Shown one piece after another: positions 17,613-26,139 of a stretch of 64,000 bases of DNA. The stretch's first letter is position 1. The number at the start of each line of letters is the position of its first letter. The stretch covers positions 3,534,001 through 3,598,000 of the forward strand of contig NZ_JARUBF010000001.1 of the NCBI RefSeq assembly GCF_029626025.1. Reading direction: 5' to 3'. Made by a program: the position numbers and the translations under genes. The notes below the pieces were generated by a model. The model made no database searches. It saw only the letters and a program-made list of their open reading frames with translations, and was not told the origin of the DNA. This DNA comes from Solwaraspora sp. WMMD406. GTDB taxonomy: Bacteria; Actinomycetota; Actinomycetes; Mycobacteriales; Micromonosporaceae.

Positions 17613-18125
17613 TTGTCTGGATTTCCCGTGCACCCCGTGATTGAGGCCCAGAAAGCTTTGAAATCGCTCTACCGCCGTGGATTCAGAGGCTATGCGAATC
17701 GAATGGATCTAGGGGTAGTGTGCCCCTGTAAGCTCCATGTCAGGTTCCTCGATCCTAGTCCGGAGAATGCCGTACGGTATGCGAATTCGCTTATGAAGTG
17801 GGCTGACTCGCTCCCGTGTGGGAGTAGCGCCGCAGATGACGGGGACCGAGAATGGAAGTGGGGACCGCACGGGAAGCAGGGGCAAGGGTGGAGGCCAGAA
17901 TCGTCCTACGAGTCGTTCCCCGAGGAGGATGGAACGGCGGGGAGCGACGAAGCTGGGCCGACCTGCATGCTGATACGCAACGTATCGGAGCGGAAATCCT
18001 TGCTATCAAAGATCCGGCCAAGGTCGCGGACATTTCGACCTCCTGTGACCCTTCCAAGGGCGTCATCGAAGTTGAGGCCTACATTGAGGCGGCAAAGGAG
18101 GGTGCTGCGGTCGATTGGCTTGTGA
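17613..18125 (+). CDS. Unknown protein, possibly the 5' part of an interrupted gene
   Basis: A reading frame starts at TTG 17613 with GAAGGGA six bases upstream. Its first ~80 residues look protein-like, with a helix, then CPCKLHVRFLD (strand) and PENAVRYANSLMKWADSL (helix). After ~residue 85 the composition becomes unconvincing, just where another frame opens at 17852. Either two genes overlap, or one gene was split by a -1 shift between ~17840 and 17960. No family was recognised. Confidence 0.4.
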   Translation: MSGFPVHPVIEAQKALKSLYRRGFRGYANRMDLGVVCPCKLHVRFLDPSPENAVRYANSLMKWADSLPCGSSAADDGDREWKWGPHGKQGQGWRPESSYESFPEEDGTAGSDEAGPTCMLIRNVSERKSLLSKIRPRSRTFRPPVTLPRASSKLRPTLRRQRRVLRSIGL

Positions 18126-18238
18126 GCGCCTTCGCCGCAGCGATGGAGGCCGTCGAACGCGGTCGGCCTGAAGGTCAGCGGCAGATCGAACTGATCAAGC
18201 GCCTTCTATACATAGAGTATTTGGATGATGGCGGATAA
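17852..18238 (+). CDS. Small unknown protein, overlapping frame
   Basis: The 128-residue frame has its own ATG and a GGGGA ribosome site (17841-17845). The C-terminal half is convincing: a strand (VIEVEAYIE), then an amphipathic helix (AAVDWLVSAFAAAMEAVER) and an acidic end, EYLDDGG. This strand-helix unit echoes the one in the upstream frame, which fits a single ancestral protein broken by a frameshift. GC is lower than in the core genes. Function unknown. Confidence 0.5.
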   Translation: MEVGTAREAGARVEARIVLRVVPRGGWNGGERRSWADLHADTQRIGAEILAIKDPAKVADISTSCDPSKGVIEVEAYIEAAKEGAAVDWLVSAFAAAMEAVERGRPEGQRQIELIKRLLYIEYLDDGG

Positions 18239-18316
18239 ATATACATGACCAACTCCCGGTCACCGATGCGGTGACCGGGAGCTCGTGTCAGGTGTCCGTG
18301 GGGCGGGGGAGTGGGC

Positions 18317-18514
18317 TCAGGCGGTGGTCGTGGGGCGCTTCGCGTGCGTGACGAAGGCAGACCAGGCGGCCGGGCCGAACGACAACGTACCGCCGTCGCG
18401 GTCCTTGGTGTCGCGGATCAGGACCCGATCGGGAAGGTTGTCGGCGACCTCGACGCAGTTGCCGGTGCCGGTGCTGCGGGTGCTCTTACGCCAGCGTGGC
18501 TCACTTGTGTTCAT
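18317..18514 (-). CDS. DUF397 protein
   Basis: This 65-residue protein is a typical DUF397 member: WRKSTRSTGTGNCVEVADN, then VLIRDTKDRDGGTLSFGPAAWSAFV. Its start overlaps the end of the upstream XRE regulator gene by 14 bases. Actinomycetes carry many such XRE/DUF397 pairs, some tied to development and antibiotic control (WhiJ-like systems). The small protein is thought to modulate its partner regulator. Confidence 0.92.
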   Translation of the reverse strand: MNTSEPRWRKSTRSTGTGNCVEVADNLPDRVLIRDTKDRDGGTLSFGPAAWSAFVTHAKRPTTTA

Positions 18515-19286
18515 GCAGCGTCCTCAGGATCAGGTCTCGGGACTGGACCACGGGCAGGGCCAGCGCGTCAATCTCCTCCCAGGCTAGTTCCAGGTGTGCC
18601 AGATCGCTACGGGCGGCCGCGACGTGGCCGGTCAGCTGGTCATCCATGTAGGCCGTCCGGCGACCGTCCGGCATGCCGGCGATGACGAAGGCACCAGCGA
18701 GCCCGACGTGGAGGCCCTCCGACTCGGCCGGGATCACCCGGACGCGCACGTGCGGCCGGTGGCCGACGTCCACCAGATGCCCGAGCTGATCCTTCAGCAC
18801 CTCGCCCGGCCCCCGCCGCAGCACCACCTCGCCGATGATTGCCGACAGCCCGACCGGGTCCTCCCGGTCGATCGTGGCCGCCTGACGTTCCCGCCGCTTG
18901 GCGACCAACGCATCCACCTTCCCGGCGTTCGACGGCACCGCGGCGAAGACCGCGCGCATGTACGACTCGCACTGCAACAACCCGGGCACCAGCATCGGCT
19001 CCCAGCTGCGCAGCAAGGTCGCCCGGCGCTCCTGTTCGAACCAGGAGCGCAGCCAGGGCTGCCGGTCCTCCCGCGCGTCCTTGGCCGCCCGCTGGATCTC
19101 GTCACCGGTGCCGAAGAACCCGTCCAGCCGCTCCGCCGTGCCCTCCTGCGGAATCAGTTTGCCCGACTCGAACTGCTGCACCAGCGACTTCGACACACCG
19201 ATCGTCGCCGCGAGTCGATCTTGCGCCATCTTGCGGTCGGTGCGTAACTCGCGTAGTCGCGCCGACAGGGTCGTAAGGTCATTCAC
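18501..19286 (-). CDS. XRE-family regulator with DUF5753 domain
   Basis: The 261-residue DNA-binding protein has an N-terminal helix-turn-helix (~6-62: LRELRTDRKMAQDRLAATIG, SKSLVQQFESG) and a C-terminal DUF5753 domain (~95-255: MLVPGLLQCESYMRAVF, later YMDDQLTGHV and ALPVVQSRDLI). The GTG at 19286 is chosen for GAGGTG six bases upstream. It is the partner of the overlapping DUF397 gene. Targets are unknown. Confidence 0.9.
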   Translation of the reverse strand: MNDLTTLSARLRELRTDRKMAQDRLAATIGVSKSLVQQFESGKLIPQEGTAERLDGFFGTGDEIQRAAKDAREDRQPWLRSWFEQERRATLLRSWEPMLVPGLLQCESYMRAVFAAVPSNAGKVDALVAKRRERQAATIDREDPVGLSAIIGEVVLRRGPGEVLKDQLGHLVDVGHRPHVRVRVIPAESEGLHVGLAGAFVIAGMPDGRRTAYMDDQLTGHVAAARSDLAHLELAWEEIDALALPVVQSRDLILRTLHEHK

Positions 19287-19374
19287 GATTATCACCTCAG
19301 CTGGTGGAGTGACAGGGGCGCTATCGCTTGTGGATGGCTGCAGAGAGCTTCCCCGAATAGCGTTCGAAAGTCCA

Positions 19375-19450
19375 GGGTGGAAGGGACCCCGGGGGTTGAG
19401 GGCGGCCGCTTCCCCCGCCACGGCACCAACCCTCGGGGTCCCTTCCGCCC
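19375..19450. repeat. Long imperfect inverted repeat, 24-base arms
   Basis: Arms 19375-19398 and 19427-19450 pair almost fully, with one T-G pair and one A/G mismatch, around a 28-base loop. The core is GGAAGGGACCCC against GGGGTCCCTTCC. It lies in the leader of the gene at 19474, ending 11 bases before its ribosome site. It is therefore not a simple terminator between convergent genes. Confidence 0.75.
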
Positions 19451-19473
19451 AGCTTCCACCAGGGGGATCCCCA

Positions 19474-20100
19474 ATGCGACACGACGACGGCATCGGCAAC
19501 GCGAACGGATCACGAGTGGTCCGCAACCTCGCGGCAGCCCGACGGCGAAATCTGCCAAACCGAATCCCCGGCCAACACGACACGACCGACGGGCCATGGC
19601 GGCTGTCGATGCGGAACATGCCACCGCGTCGACCGGCATCCCCGATGTCCGTACGCGCCGTCGAATTGATCAACAGACACATGCCGTCGCGGATCACGCT
19701 CGACTGCCGTACCTGCGGCACCGCCGCGTTCTGCCAGAAGTTCCGACGGGCGTTCGCCGTACTGCATCGGGTCGACGCCGCCAGGGCGCGGCGGGTGCGC
19801 GTCGTCCTGGAGTACGCCGGGCTGTGGCCGGTCGGGGCACCCGAACCGCCAACGACCGAATACGCGCCGGTACGGGTCTGCCCCGGCGACATCGTCGACG
19901 TCCGGGCCGCCGACCACGTCGACGGCGTACGGCCGATCAAGCTGGAGGTCGGCGAGGTCGGCCCCGACCTTCCGTGGCAGTCCTGGATCGTCCTGATGGG
20001 CAAGGAGATCAGCGACGACCCGCAGCACGCCGGTGAACTAATCATGGTCCGGCCGTACAAGGACGCGCTGGCCCGGCCGGGAGTCGTCGTCCGGCGGTGA
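19474..20100 (+). CDS. Unknown conserved-looking protein
   Basis: The 208-residue reading frame starts at an ATG preceded by AGGGGGA and ends in a TGA that overlaps a possible GTG of the next gene. A Cys cluster, LDCRTCGTAAFC (~75-86), might bind metal. The C-terminal half is strand-rich (RVRVVLEYAGL, VRVCPGDIVDVRA). The first ~55 residues are basic and low in structure, so a later ATG (MSVRAVELINRHM) may be the true start. No family recognised. Confidence 0.5.
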   Translation: MRHDDGIGNANGSRVVRNLAAARRRNLPNRIPGQHDTTDGPWRLSMRNMPPRRPASPMSVRAVELINRHMPSRITLDCRTCGTAAFCQKFRRAFAVLHRVDAARARRVRVVLEYAGLWPVGAPEPPTTEYAPVRVCPGDIVDVRAADHVDGVRPIKLEVGEVGPDLPWQSWIVLMGKEISDDPQHAGELIMVRPYKDALARPGVVVRR

Positions 20101-20120
20101 CGCCGGCTACCGTCGCAGGC

Positions 20121-20888
20121 ATGAGCGGTGTACGCGACGACGTCGACATCCGTCAGGTCACCGAATGGGTCGCCGACGCCCGCCGGATCGTGGCGTTGAC
20201 CGGAGCCGGCATATCCACCGACTCCGGCATACCCGACTTCCGGGGACCCAACGGCGTCTGGACCCGCGACCCCGAGGCGGCCAAACTGTTCACCCTCGAC
20301 GCGTACGTCGCCGACCCGGCCATCCGCCGACGGGCCTGGCAGGGCCGCCGCGACCACGCCGCCTGGACCGCCGAACCCAACACCGGCCACGCGGCGTTGG
20401 TCGAGCTGGAGCGCGCCGGCAGACTGGCCGCCATCGTCACCCAGAACATCGACGGGCTGCACCAACGGGCCGGCAACTCACCGGACACCGTGATCGAAAT
20501 CCACGGCACGCTGTACGAGGTCGAATGCCTCGGCTGCGCCGACCGTACCGGCATCGGGGAGGTCCTGGACCGGGTGGCCGCCGGCGAGGACGACCCGGCC
20601 TGTCGGCACTGCGCCGGCATCCTCAAGACGGCGACGATCTCGTTCGGCCAGTCGCTGCACGGACCGACCCTGCGGCGGGCGGCGCGGGCCGCCGCCGACT
20701 GCGACCTGATGCTCGCCGTCGGCACCTCGCTGACGGTGCAGCCGGCCGCCGGGCTGGTCGAGATAGCCGCCGAATCCGGTGCCCGCGTCGTGATCATCAA
20801 CGCCGCGCCGACACCGTACGACGGAATCGCCGACGCGGTGGTGCGCGAACCGATCGGTACGGTCCTGCCGGCACTCGTCTCGGGCTGA
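20121..20888 (+). CDS. cobB: Sir2-family NAD-dependent protein deacylase
   Basis: This sirtuin removes acyl groups from lysines using NAD. The 255-residue protein has the NAD motif GAGISTDSGIPDFRG, TQNIDGLH, the catalytic His in EIHGTL and two zinc Cys pairs (CLGC and CRHC). ATG 20121 gives the usual length; a GTG at 20097 overlapping the upstream stop as GTGA is an alternative. It may form a transcription unit with the preceding unknown gene. Confidence 0.92.
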   Translation: MSGVRDDVDIRQVTEWVADARRIVALTGAGISTDSGIPDFRGPNGVWTRDPEAAKLFTLDAYVADPAIRRRAWQGRRDHAAWTAEPNTGHAALVELERAGRLAAIVTQNIDGLHQRAGNSPDTVIEIHGTLYEVECLGCADRTGIGEVLDRVAAGEDDPACRHCAGILKTATISFGQSLHGPTLRRAARAAADCDLMLAVGTSLTVQPAAGLVEIAAESGARVVIINAAPTPYDGIADAVVREPIGTVLPALVSG

Positions 20889-20900
20889 CCGGCTCTCGGA

Positions 20901-21143
20901 TTGAGTGACTCTCGGGTTGAGCGACGCGACTCGGTCGGATCGGGACCAACGTCCCTGGTGACCGTCGCCGAACACGCCAGCCCGGGTGAAGCGACTCTGC
21001 TGGTGCTGCGGGGCCGGGTCCGGCTGGTCGCCGGAGACCGGTCCTGGCCGGGCGAGACGGGCGACCTGCTGGTCATCCCGGACGCCCGGCACGCGCTGTA
21101 CGCCGACGAGGACTCGGCGGTGCTGCTCACCGTCGCCCGCTGA
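20901..21143 (+). CDS. Short cupin-domain protein, probably truncated
   Basis: About 60 residues match the C-terminal half of small cupins: PGEATLLVLRGRVRLVAGD, GDLLVIPDARHALYADEDSAVLL. Relatives of ~100 residues carry about 35-40 more N-terminal residues, including the first metal motif region. Here that part is missing or replaced by an unrelated 20 residues. The start (TTG 20901) is uncertain and no good ribosome site is seen. It is likely a remnant gene. Confidence 0.55.
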   Translation: MSDSRVERRDSVGSGPTSLVTVAEHASPGEATLLVLRGRVRLVAGDRSWPGETGDLLVIPDARHALYADEDSAVLLTVAR

Positions 21144-21187
21144 CCGAACGCGCACCGCCGCCCCGGGTAGTCGTACCGCACGGACGG

Positions 21188-21248
21188 CGCGAGGGAACCC
21201 TCATTGTCGTCACGTCCCCGATTTGACGACAATGAGGGTTCCCTCGCG
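21188..21248. terminator. Perfect 24-bp inverted repeat between convergent genes
   Basis: Arms 21188-21211 and 21225-21248 are exact reverse complements (inner part TCATTGTCGTC) with a 13-base loop. It lies between the cupin and the PH-domain gene and can terminate both. The outer word GAGGGAACCCTC resembles the arms of the repeat at 19375. Confidence 0.8.
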
Positions 21249-21272
21249 AAGGTTCCCGCTTGTCGGATCGGT

Positions 21273-22829
21273 TCAGGACAGACGCGGTCCGGCGTCACCC
21301 GACTGGCGACCGGCCGACGGGTCGGCTGTGGTGCGGGCGGCGCGGGCCCGCTCAATCAGCTCGGCGGCCAGCCACCAGGCCTCGGCCACGTCCCGGTCCT
21401 TGGCGCTGGCGCTCGGACCGCCCGCCGTGTCGGCGTGCACCGTGGCCAGCCCCAGCATCCGCTGCATCGGACCCCGTACCACCCGGATCGACTGCATCCG
21501 GGCGTACGGCACCACCGTCATGTGCCGGGTCAACAGTCCGCTGCGCACGCTGAACACCTGATCGGCCAGACCCGCGCCGAGCTTGGGCTGGGCGAGAGGG
21601 TTGAGCCAGCGGGCCCGGCGCGGCGGCGCGGTCAGCGGCAGGGTGTCCAACGCCAGCCCCGACACCACCTCGGTGAGGATGTGGTTGGCGGTGGGCAGGT
21701 CGCCGACCGGCAACAACCGGTCGGCCTGTCCGCCCTGCTCGTCGCCGACGGCGTAGCCGGCGACGTGCAGCCGCAGCCGGAGCCACTTCTTGGCCCGCCA
21801 CAACAGCGGCCAGGTCACGCTGATCGCCTGGACCCGGTGCAGCGGCACCGTCTGCGACCGGGTTTCGGTCAACCCGTGCCGTACCCGCAGGCCGACCTCG
21901 TCGCGGGCGAGCCGGAAGTTCCAGTCGCTGAGCACCCGTCGTACCGGCTGCAGGATCACACCGGCCATCGCGGTCAGGGTGCTGGCGACGGCGATGAACG
22001 ACCACTGGGCGTCGGTCGCGAACTGGGCCACCACGAACGCCACACCGAACGGCAGGAACATGGTCTGCGGCGTGAGCAACTGGCTGATCAGCAGATCCCG
22101 GTTGACCACGGTGTGCAGCAACCGGCCCGGCGGTGGGCCGGAGGTGTCCGGCAGCTCCGGTACGGGTTCGCCGTCGACCGGAGCGGGACCGCCGCGCCCG
22201 GACAACGCGAGCAGCCGGGCCCGCAGCGCGGCGGCGTCGGCGACGGTCAGGTACGCCAGCGGCGCTTCGGTCTTGCCGCCGCCGACGACTTCGAGCCGCA
22301 GCTCGGCCAGCCCGGTCAGCTGGGCCAGCAGCGGACGGACCACCTCGACGGCCTGCAGACGCTCCAGCGGAATGGCACGGGTCCGCCGCCAGATCAGCCC
22401 TTCGTAGATCCGCAACTCCCGGCCGACGATGTGGTAGCCGGTGTTGTACCAGCTCACCACCGCCATCGCGAGGTAGCCGAGCAGGCAGAGCGCGACCAGT
22501 AGTGCGAAGCGCCCGACCCCGACCCGGCCGAGGGTCTGCCAGGACAGCCCGACGATGATCACGACCAGGGCCTTGCCGCCCTGCAGCACCGGGCTGAGCG
22601 GATGCAGCCGCTTTCGGGGCTCCTCCGCCGGCACCGGCGGTGGGTAGGGCTGGCCGGGCATCGGGTACGGCTGCCCCGGCCCGGTGTACGGCGGCATGGC
22701 GTACGGCGCCGCCGGGTACGCCTGCGCCGGGTAGGGCGGCGGGCCGTACGGCCCGGCGGTCTGCTGCGGCTCCGGCGGCGGGGAGTCAGCCGGCGTCACC
22801 GGCTGGTGCGGCTCGACGGGCTGGTTCAC
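21273..22829 (-). CDS. PH-domain (DUF304/YdbT-like) membrane protein
   Basis: The 518-residue protein has a Pro/Tyr-rich cytosolic N terminus (~1-70, PYP and PGQP repeats). Pairs of membrane segments follow at ~85-125 and ~265-305. Three bacterial PH domains (bPH2) are recognised by repeats of the form YHIVGRELRIYEGLIWRRTR and VFSVRSGLLTRHMTVVPYARMQ. It matches YdbT, which works with YdbS; in Bacillus the pair is linked to resistance to secreted antimicrobials. It overlaps the YdbS-like gene by ATGA. Confidence 0.85.
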   Translation of the reverse strand: MNQPVEPHQPVTPADSPPPEPQQTAGPYGPPPYPAQAYPAAPYAMPPYTGPGQPYPMPGQPYPPPVPAEEPRKRLHPLSPVLQGGKALVVIIVGLSWQTLGRVGVGRFALLVALCLLGYLAMAVVSWYNTGYHIVGRELRIYEGLIWRRTRAIPLERLQAVEVVRPLLAQLTGLAELRLEVVGGGKTEAPLAYLTVADAAALRARLLALSGRGGPAPVDGEPVPELPDTSGPPPGRLLHTVVNRDLLISQLLTPQTMFLPFGVAFVVAQFATDAQWSFIAVASTLTAMAGVILQPVRRVLSDWNFRLARDEVGLRVRHGLTETRSQTVPLHRVQAISVTWPLLWRAKKWLRLRLHVAGYAVGDEQGGQADRLLPVGDLPTANHILTEVVSGLALDTLPLTAPPRRARWLNPLAQPKLGAGLADQVFSVRSGLLTRHMTVVPYARMQSIRVVRGPMQRMLGLATVHADTAGGPSASAKDRDVAEAWWLAAELIERARAARTTADPSAGRQSGDAGPRLS

Positions 22830-23347
22830 AGCCCCTCCGCGCGAACCTCGCCGAGCGCGGTGAGCCGATCCCGCAGCCGGGACGCTTCCGCCGGCGGCAA
22901 CCCCGGAACCCGGGCGTCACTGGCCGCAGCCGCCGTGTGCAACTGCACCGTGGCCAGGTCGAAGGCCCGTTCCAGCGGGCCGGCGGTCACGTCGACGAAC
23001 TGCATCCGGGCGTACGGCACGATCGACAGCCGGCGGATCAGCAGCCCGTGCCGGACCAGCAGATCGTTGTCCCGCTCGGCGTACCCCCAGGCGAGCACGG
23101 CCCGGACCGTGGTGATCGTCCGCATCACGGTGAGCAGCACCGCCGCGCCGAAACCGACCCCGACCAGCCAGTAGCCGGTGATCGCCCAGCCGATGCCGAG
23201 CCCGGCGAGCAGCAGACCCATGCCGATGGCGAGGCGGATCAGTTCCACCCAGATCAGGTCACGGGACACCGGCTGCCAGTGCACCGTGTCCGGCCAAGGC
23301 TCCAACGGGCTGATCGGCGCGTCCGGTACGGCAGAGGGTTCGCTCAC
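22826..23347 (-). CDS. PH-domain (YdbS-like) membrane protein
   Basis: The 173-residue partner of the following YdbT-like gene has two membrane helices (~35-85) and one bPH2 domain (AERDNDLLVRHGLLIRRLSIVPYARMQFVDV). It is translated with the downstream gene through an ATGA overlap. The two products probably form one membrane complex. Function in actinomycetes is not established. Confidence 0.85.
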   Translation of the reverse strand: MSEPSAVPDAPISPLEPWPDTVHWQPVSRDLIWVELIRLAIGMGLLLAGLGIGWAITGYWLVGVGFGAAVLLTVMRTITTVRAVLAWGYAERDNDLLVRHGLLIRRLSIVPYARMQFVDVTAGPLERAFDLATVQLHTAAAASDARVPGLPPAEASRLRDRLTALGEVRAEGL

Positions 23348-23365
23348 CCTTACGAGCGTAGGCGA

Positions 23366-23629
23366 TCAATCGAGTGGTGCCACCTCGCGCAGGAATCCCC
23401 GTACCGCCAGGAACTCGCCGAGCCGCTCCCGATGCTGTCCGCACGCCAGCCAGGTCTTGCGGCGCTGCGCGTCGTGCAGCTTGGGGTTGTTCCACCGCAA
23501 CGCCCAGATCGCCGACGCGCGGCAGCCCTTGGCCGAGCAGACGAGCGGGACATCAGGCCGGTCGGACTGGTCGGGCAGGCCGGCTCCGCCGGCGGTGCCG
23601 GCAGAGCCGGAATCATCGTGGTGGCTCAC
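23366..23629 (-). CDS. Small Cys/His protein of unknown function
   Basis: The 87-residue protein starts at GTG 23629. Residues ~30-87 carry CSAKGCRASAIWALRWNNP and WLACGQHRERLGEFL. The Cys and His spacing suggests one zinc site, and FLAVRGFLREV ends the domain. Proteins of this type are common beside the PH-domain genes in actinomycetes, but no function is known to me. It is the first gene of the three-gene operon reading left, 18 bases before the YdbS-like gene. Confidence 0.65.
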   Translation of the reverse strand: MSHHDDSGSAGTAGGAGLPDQSDRPDVPLVCSAKGCRASAIWALRWNNPKLHDAQRRKTWLACGQHRERLGEFLAVRGFLREVAPLD

Positions 23630-23932
23630 CGGAACCAGTCTAGGAAGCGCCGACGGACATGCCCCGGCGGGCGGCGCGGCGAAGAAGACGGCGGCGCGGC
23701 AGAGAAGACGGCCGAGACGACCACAGACTGGTCGGGCCGAAGGTGTAGCGCGCCGGGCGGCCACGGGGGAAGCCGCCCGGCGACGGCTGAATCGTACACA
23801 CGCCAATCCCCCCTGTGTCTACCCACCCTGCGGTGCTTTCTCGGCCCCTGCCCAGCCTTTCCGGCAGACGTGCGAGGCTTAGTACGGCACGACCCATTCC
23901 AGACTGATGACGCCAGATGCTGTGGAGGACCG
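23630..23932. other. Divergent intergenic region, no gene seen
   Basis: 303 bases separate the small Cys/His gene and moxR. The left half is GC-rich with a repeated GAAGACGGC word; the right half (from ~23790) is less GC-rich and is the likely promoter area of the moxR operon. No convincing -35/-10 pair was fixed. Confidence 0.4.
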
Positions 23933-25120
23933 GTGGCCCAGCCGACCACGCCCGAATCGTCGACATCGACCGACCCGTCGCCGCAGCCCGGCGCTACTCC
24001 GGCCGAGGACGCCACGCTGCTCGAACGGGCGATGTTCGAGGTTAAGCGAGTGATCGTCGGGCAGGACCGGATGGTCGAACGGATGTTCGTCGCACTCCTG
24101 GCCCGAGGACACTGTCTGCTCGAAGGCGTGCCCGGGGTCGCCAAGACACTGGCCGTGGAAACCCTCGCCACGGTCGTCGGCGGCAGCTTCGCCCGGATCC
24201 AGTTCACCCCGGATCTGGTCCCCGCCGACCTGGTCGGCACCCGGATCTACCGGCAGTCCAGCGAGAAGTTCGACGTCGAACTCGGACCGGTGTTCGTCAA
24301 TTTCCTGCTCGCCGACGAGATCAACCGGGCCCCGGCGAAGGTGCAGTCCGCGCTGCTGGAGGTGATGAGCGAACGCCAGGTCTCCCTCGGCGGCCAGACC
24401 CACCTGGTGCCGGAGCCGTTCCTGGTGATGGCCACGCAGAACCCGATCGAGCAGGAAGGCGTCTATCCGCTGCCCGAAGCCCAGCGGGACCGCTTCCTGA
24501 TGAAGATCGTCGTGGGCTACCCGACGGACGCCGAGGAACGGGAGATCGTCTACCGGATGGGCGTCAGCGCACCCGAACCGAAGGTCGTCTTCCGGCCGAC
24601 CGACCTCATCGACCTGCAGCGCAAGGCCGACCAGGTGTTCGTCCACAACGCCCTGGTCGACTACACCGTACGGCTGGTGCTGGCCACCCGTACCCCGGCC
24701 GAGCACGGCATGCCCGACGTCGCCCAGCTGATCCAGTACGGGGCCAGCCCCCGCGCCTCGCTCGGCATCGTCCGGGCCACCCGGGCGTTGGCGCTGCTGC
24801 GCGGCCGTGACTACGCGCTGCCCTCCGACGTGCAGGACATCGCCCCGGACATCCTGCGGCACCGGCTGGTGCTCAGCTACGACGCTCTCGCCGACGACGT
24901 ACCGGCCGACCACGTCGTGTCGCGCATCATGTCGACCGTACCGTTGCCGTCGGTCGCCCCCCGGCAGAACGCGACGCCGATGCCCGGCCACCCGCACAGC
25001 GCGCCAGGTAACGGTCCGGGCGTGCCGGGCGGACCGGTCGGCACCGGCCCGTTCCCACCGCAAGGTGGCACCCACCCGGCGCCGACCGGCGGCGGCCACT
25101 GGCCCGGGCAGCTGCCGTGA
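23933..25120 (+). CDS. moxR: MoxR-family AAA+ ATPase
   Basis: This 395-residue ATPase acts as a chaperone-like motor. It has Walker A in GVPGVAKT, Walker B in LADEIN, sensor 1 in MATQNP and the MoxR signature YPLPEAQRDRF. The last ~60 residues are a Pro/Gly-rich tail. GTG 23933 follows GGAGG at a short spacing. It heads an operon moxR–DUF58–VWA with 4-base overlaps, the standard arrangement in which MoxR activates a VWA protein through metal-site remodelling. Confidence 0.92.
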   Translation: MAQPTTPESSTSTDPSPQPGATPAEDATLLERAMFEVKRVIVGQDRMVERMFVALLARGHCLLEGVPGVAKTLAVETLATVVGGSFARIQFTPDLVPADLVGTRIYRQSSEKFDVELGPVFVNFLLADEINRAPAKVQSALLEVMSERQVSLGGQTHLVPEPFLVMATQNPIEQEGVYPLPEAQRDRFLMKIVVGYPTDAEEREIVYRMGVSAPEPKVVFRPTDLIDLQRKADQVFVHNALVDYTVRLVLATRTPAEHGMPDVAQLIQYGASPRASLGIVRATRALALLRGRDYALPSDVQDIAPDILRHRLVLSYDALADDVPADHVVSRIMSTVPLPSVAPRQNATPMPGHPHSAPGNGPGVPGGPVGTGPFPPQGGTHPAPTGGGHWPGQLP

Positions 25121-26139
25121 CCGGACCGGCACCCACGACGGCGGGCCGATCCACCGCAGCGCCGACGGCGGGCCGGTCCACCGCAGCGCCGACGGCGGGC
25201 CGGTCCGAGGCGGTGCTCTCCCGGCTCTACCTGACCGTCACCCGCAAACTCGACGGCCTGCTGCAAGGCGACTACGTCGGGCTGCTGCCCGGGCCGGGAA
25301 GCGAAGCCGGCGAGTCCACCGAGTACCGCCCCGGCGACGACGTCCGGCGGATGGACTGGCCGGTCACCGCCCGCACCACCGTGCCGCACGTTCGCCGTAC
25401 AGTGGCCGACCGGGAACTGGAGGCGTGGATCGCCGTCGACCTGTCGGCGAGCCTCGACTTCGGCACCGCACGATGTCTCAAACGGGACCTGGTGATCTCG
25501 GCGGCGGCGGCGATGGCCCACCTGACCGCGCGCGGCGGCAACCGGATCGGCGCGGTCATCGGCACCGGTGACCCGGCCCGGGGCGGGCTCACCACCCGGC
25601 TGCCGGCCCGACCCGGCCGGCGGGAGGCCCACGGCCTGCTGCGGGCGATCGCCAACACGCCGTCGCGGCCCGGTCGCAGCGACCTCGGCGCCCTCATCGA
25701 CATGCTGAACCGGCCCCCCCGACGCCGGGGCGTGGCGGTGGTGATCTCCGACTTCATGGCCCCGCCCGACCAGTGGGGTCGGCCGCTGCGCAAGCTGGCG
25801 GTCCGCCACGACGTACTCGCCGTCGAAGTGGTCGACCCGCGTGAGCTCGAACTGCCCGACGCCGGTGTGCTGGCGTTCACCGACCCGGAGACCGGCGAGG
25901 TGCACGAGGTGCAGACCGCCGACCCCCGGCTGCGCCGACGGTACGCCGAGGCCGCCGCCGCCCAGCGGTACGCGATCGCGCACACCCTGCGCGGCGCCGG
26001 AGCGGCACATCTGCGCCTGCGCACCGACTCGGACTGGCTGCTGGACATCGTCCGGTTCGTCGCCGGGCAGCGGCACGCCCGTACCCGTGGCGTCGCCCGC
26101 CCGGCACCCGCCCCGCGCCCGGAAAGCGAAGCTCGATGA
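25117..26139 (+). CDS. DUF58-domain protein
   Basis: The 340-residue protein carries the DUF58 signature STEYRPGDDVRRMDWPVTAR and a degenerate VWA-like core (VDLSASLDFG, VVISDF). The first ~30 residues include a nine-residue repeat caused by a 27-bp tandem duplication (25136-25206). Its start overlaps moxR by GTGA and its stop overlaps the VWA gene by ATGA. It probably bridges MoxR and the VWA protein. Confidence 0.9.
   Translation: MTGPAPTTAGRSTAAPTAGRSTAAPTAGRSEAVLSRLYLTVTRKLDGLLQGDYVGLLPGPGSEAGESTEYRPGDDVRRMDWPVTARTTVPHVRRTVADRELEAWIAVDLSASLDFGTARCLKRDLVISAAAAMAHLTARGGNRIGAVIGTGDPARGGLTTRLPARPGRREAHGLLRAIANTPSRPGRSDLGALIDMLNRPPRRRGVAVVISDFMAPPDQWGRPLRKLAVRHDVLAVEVVDPRELELPDAGVLAFTDPETGEVHEVQTADPRLRRRYAEAAAAQRYAIAHTLRGAGAAHLRLRTDSDWLLDIVRFVAGQRHARTRGVARPAPAPRPESEAR

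Noticed and set aside
23926-24260. Antisense frame over moxR resembling a secreted protein
   Set aside because: The MoxR Walker motifs on the plus strand define the gene, and the reverse frame has no start signal or family.
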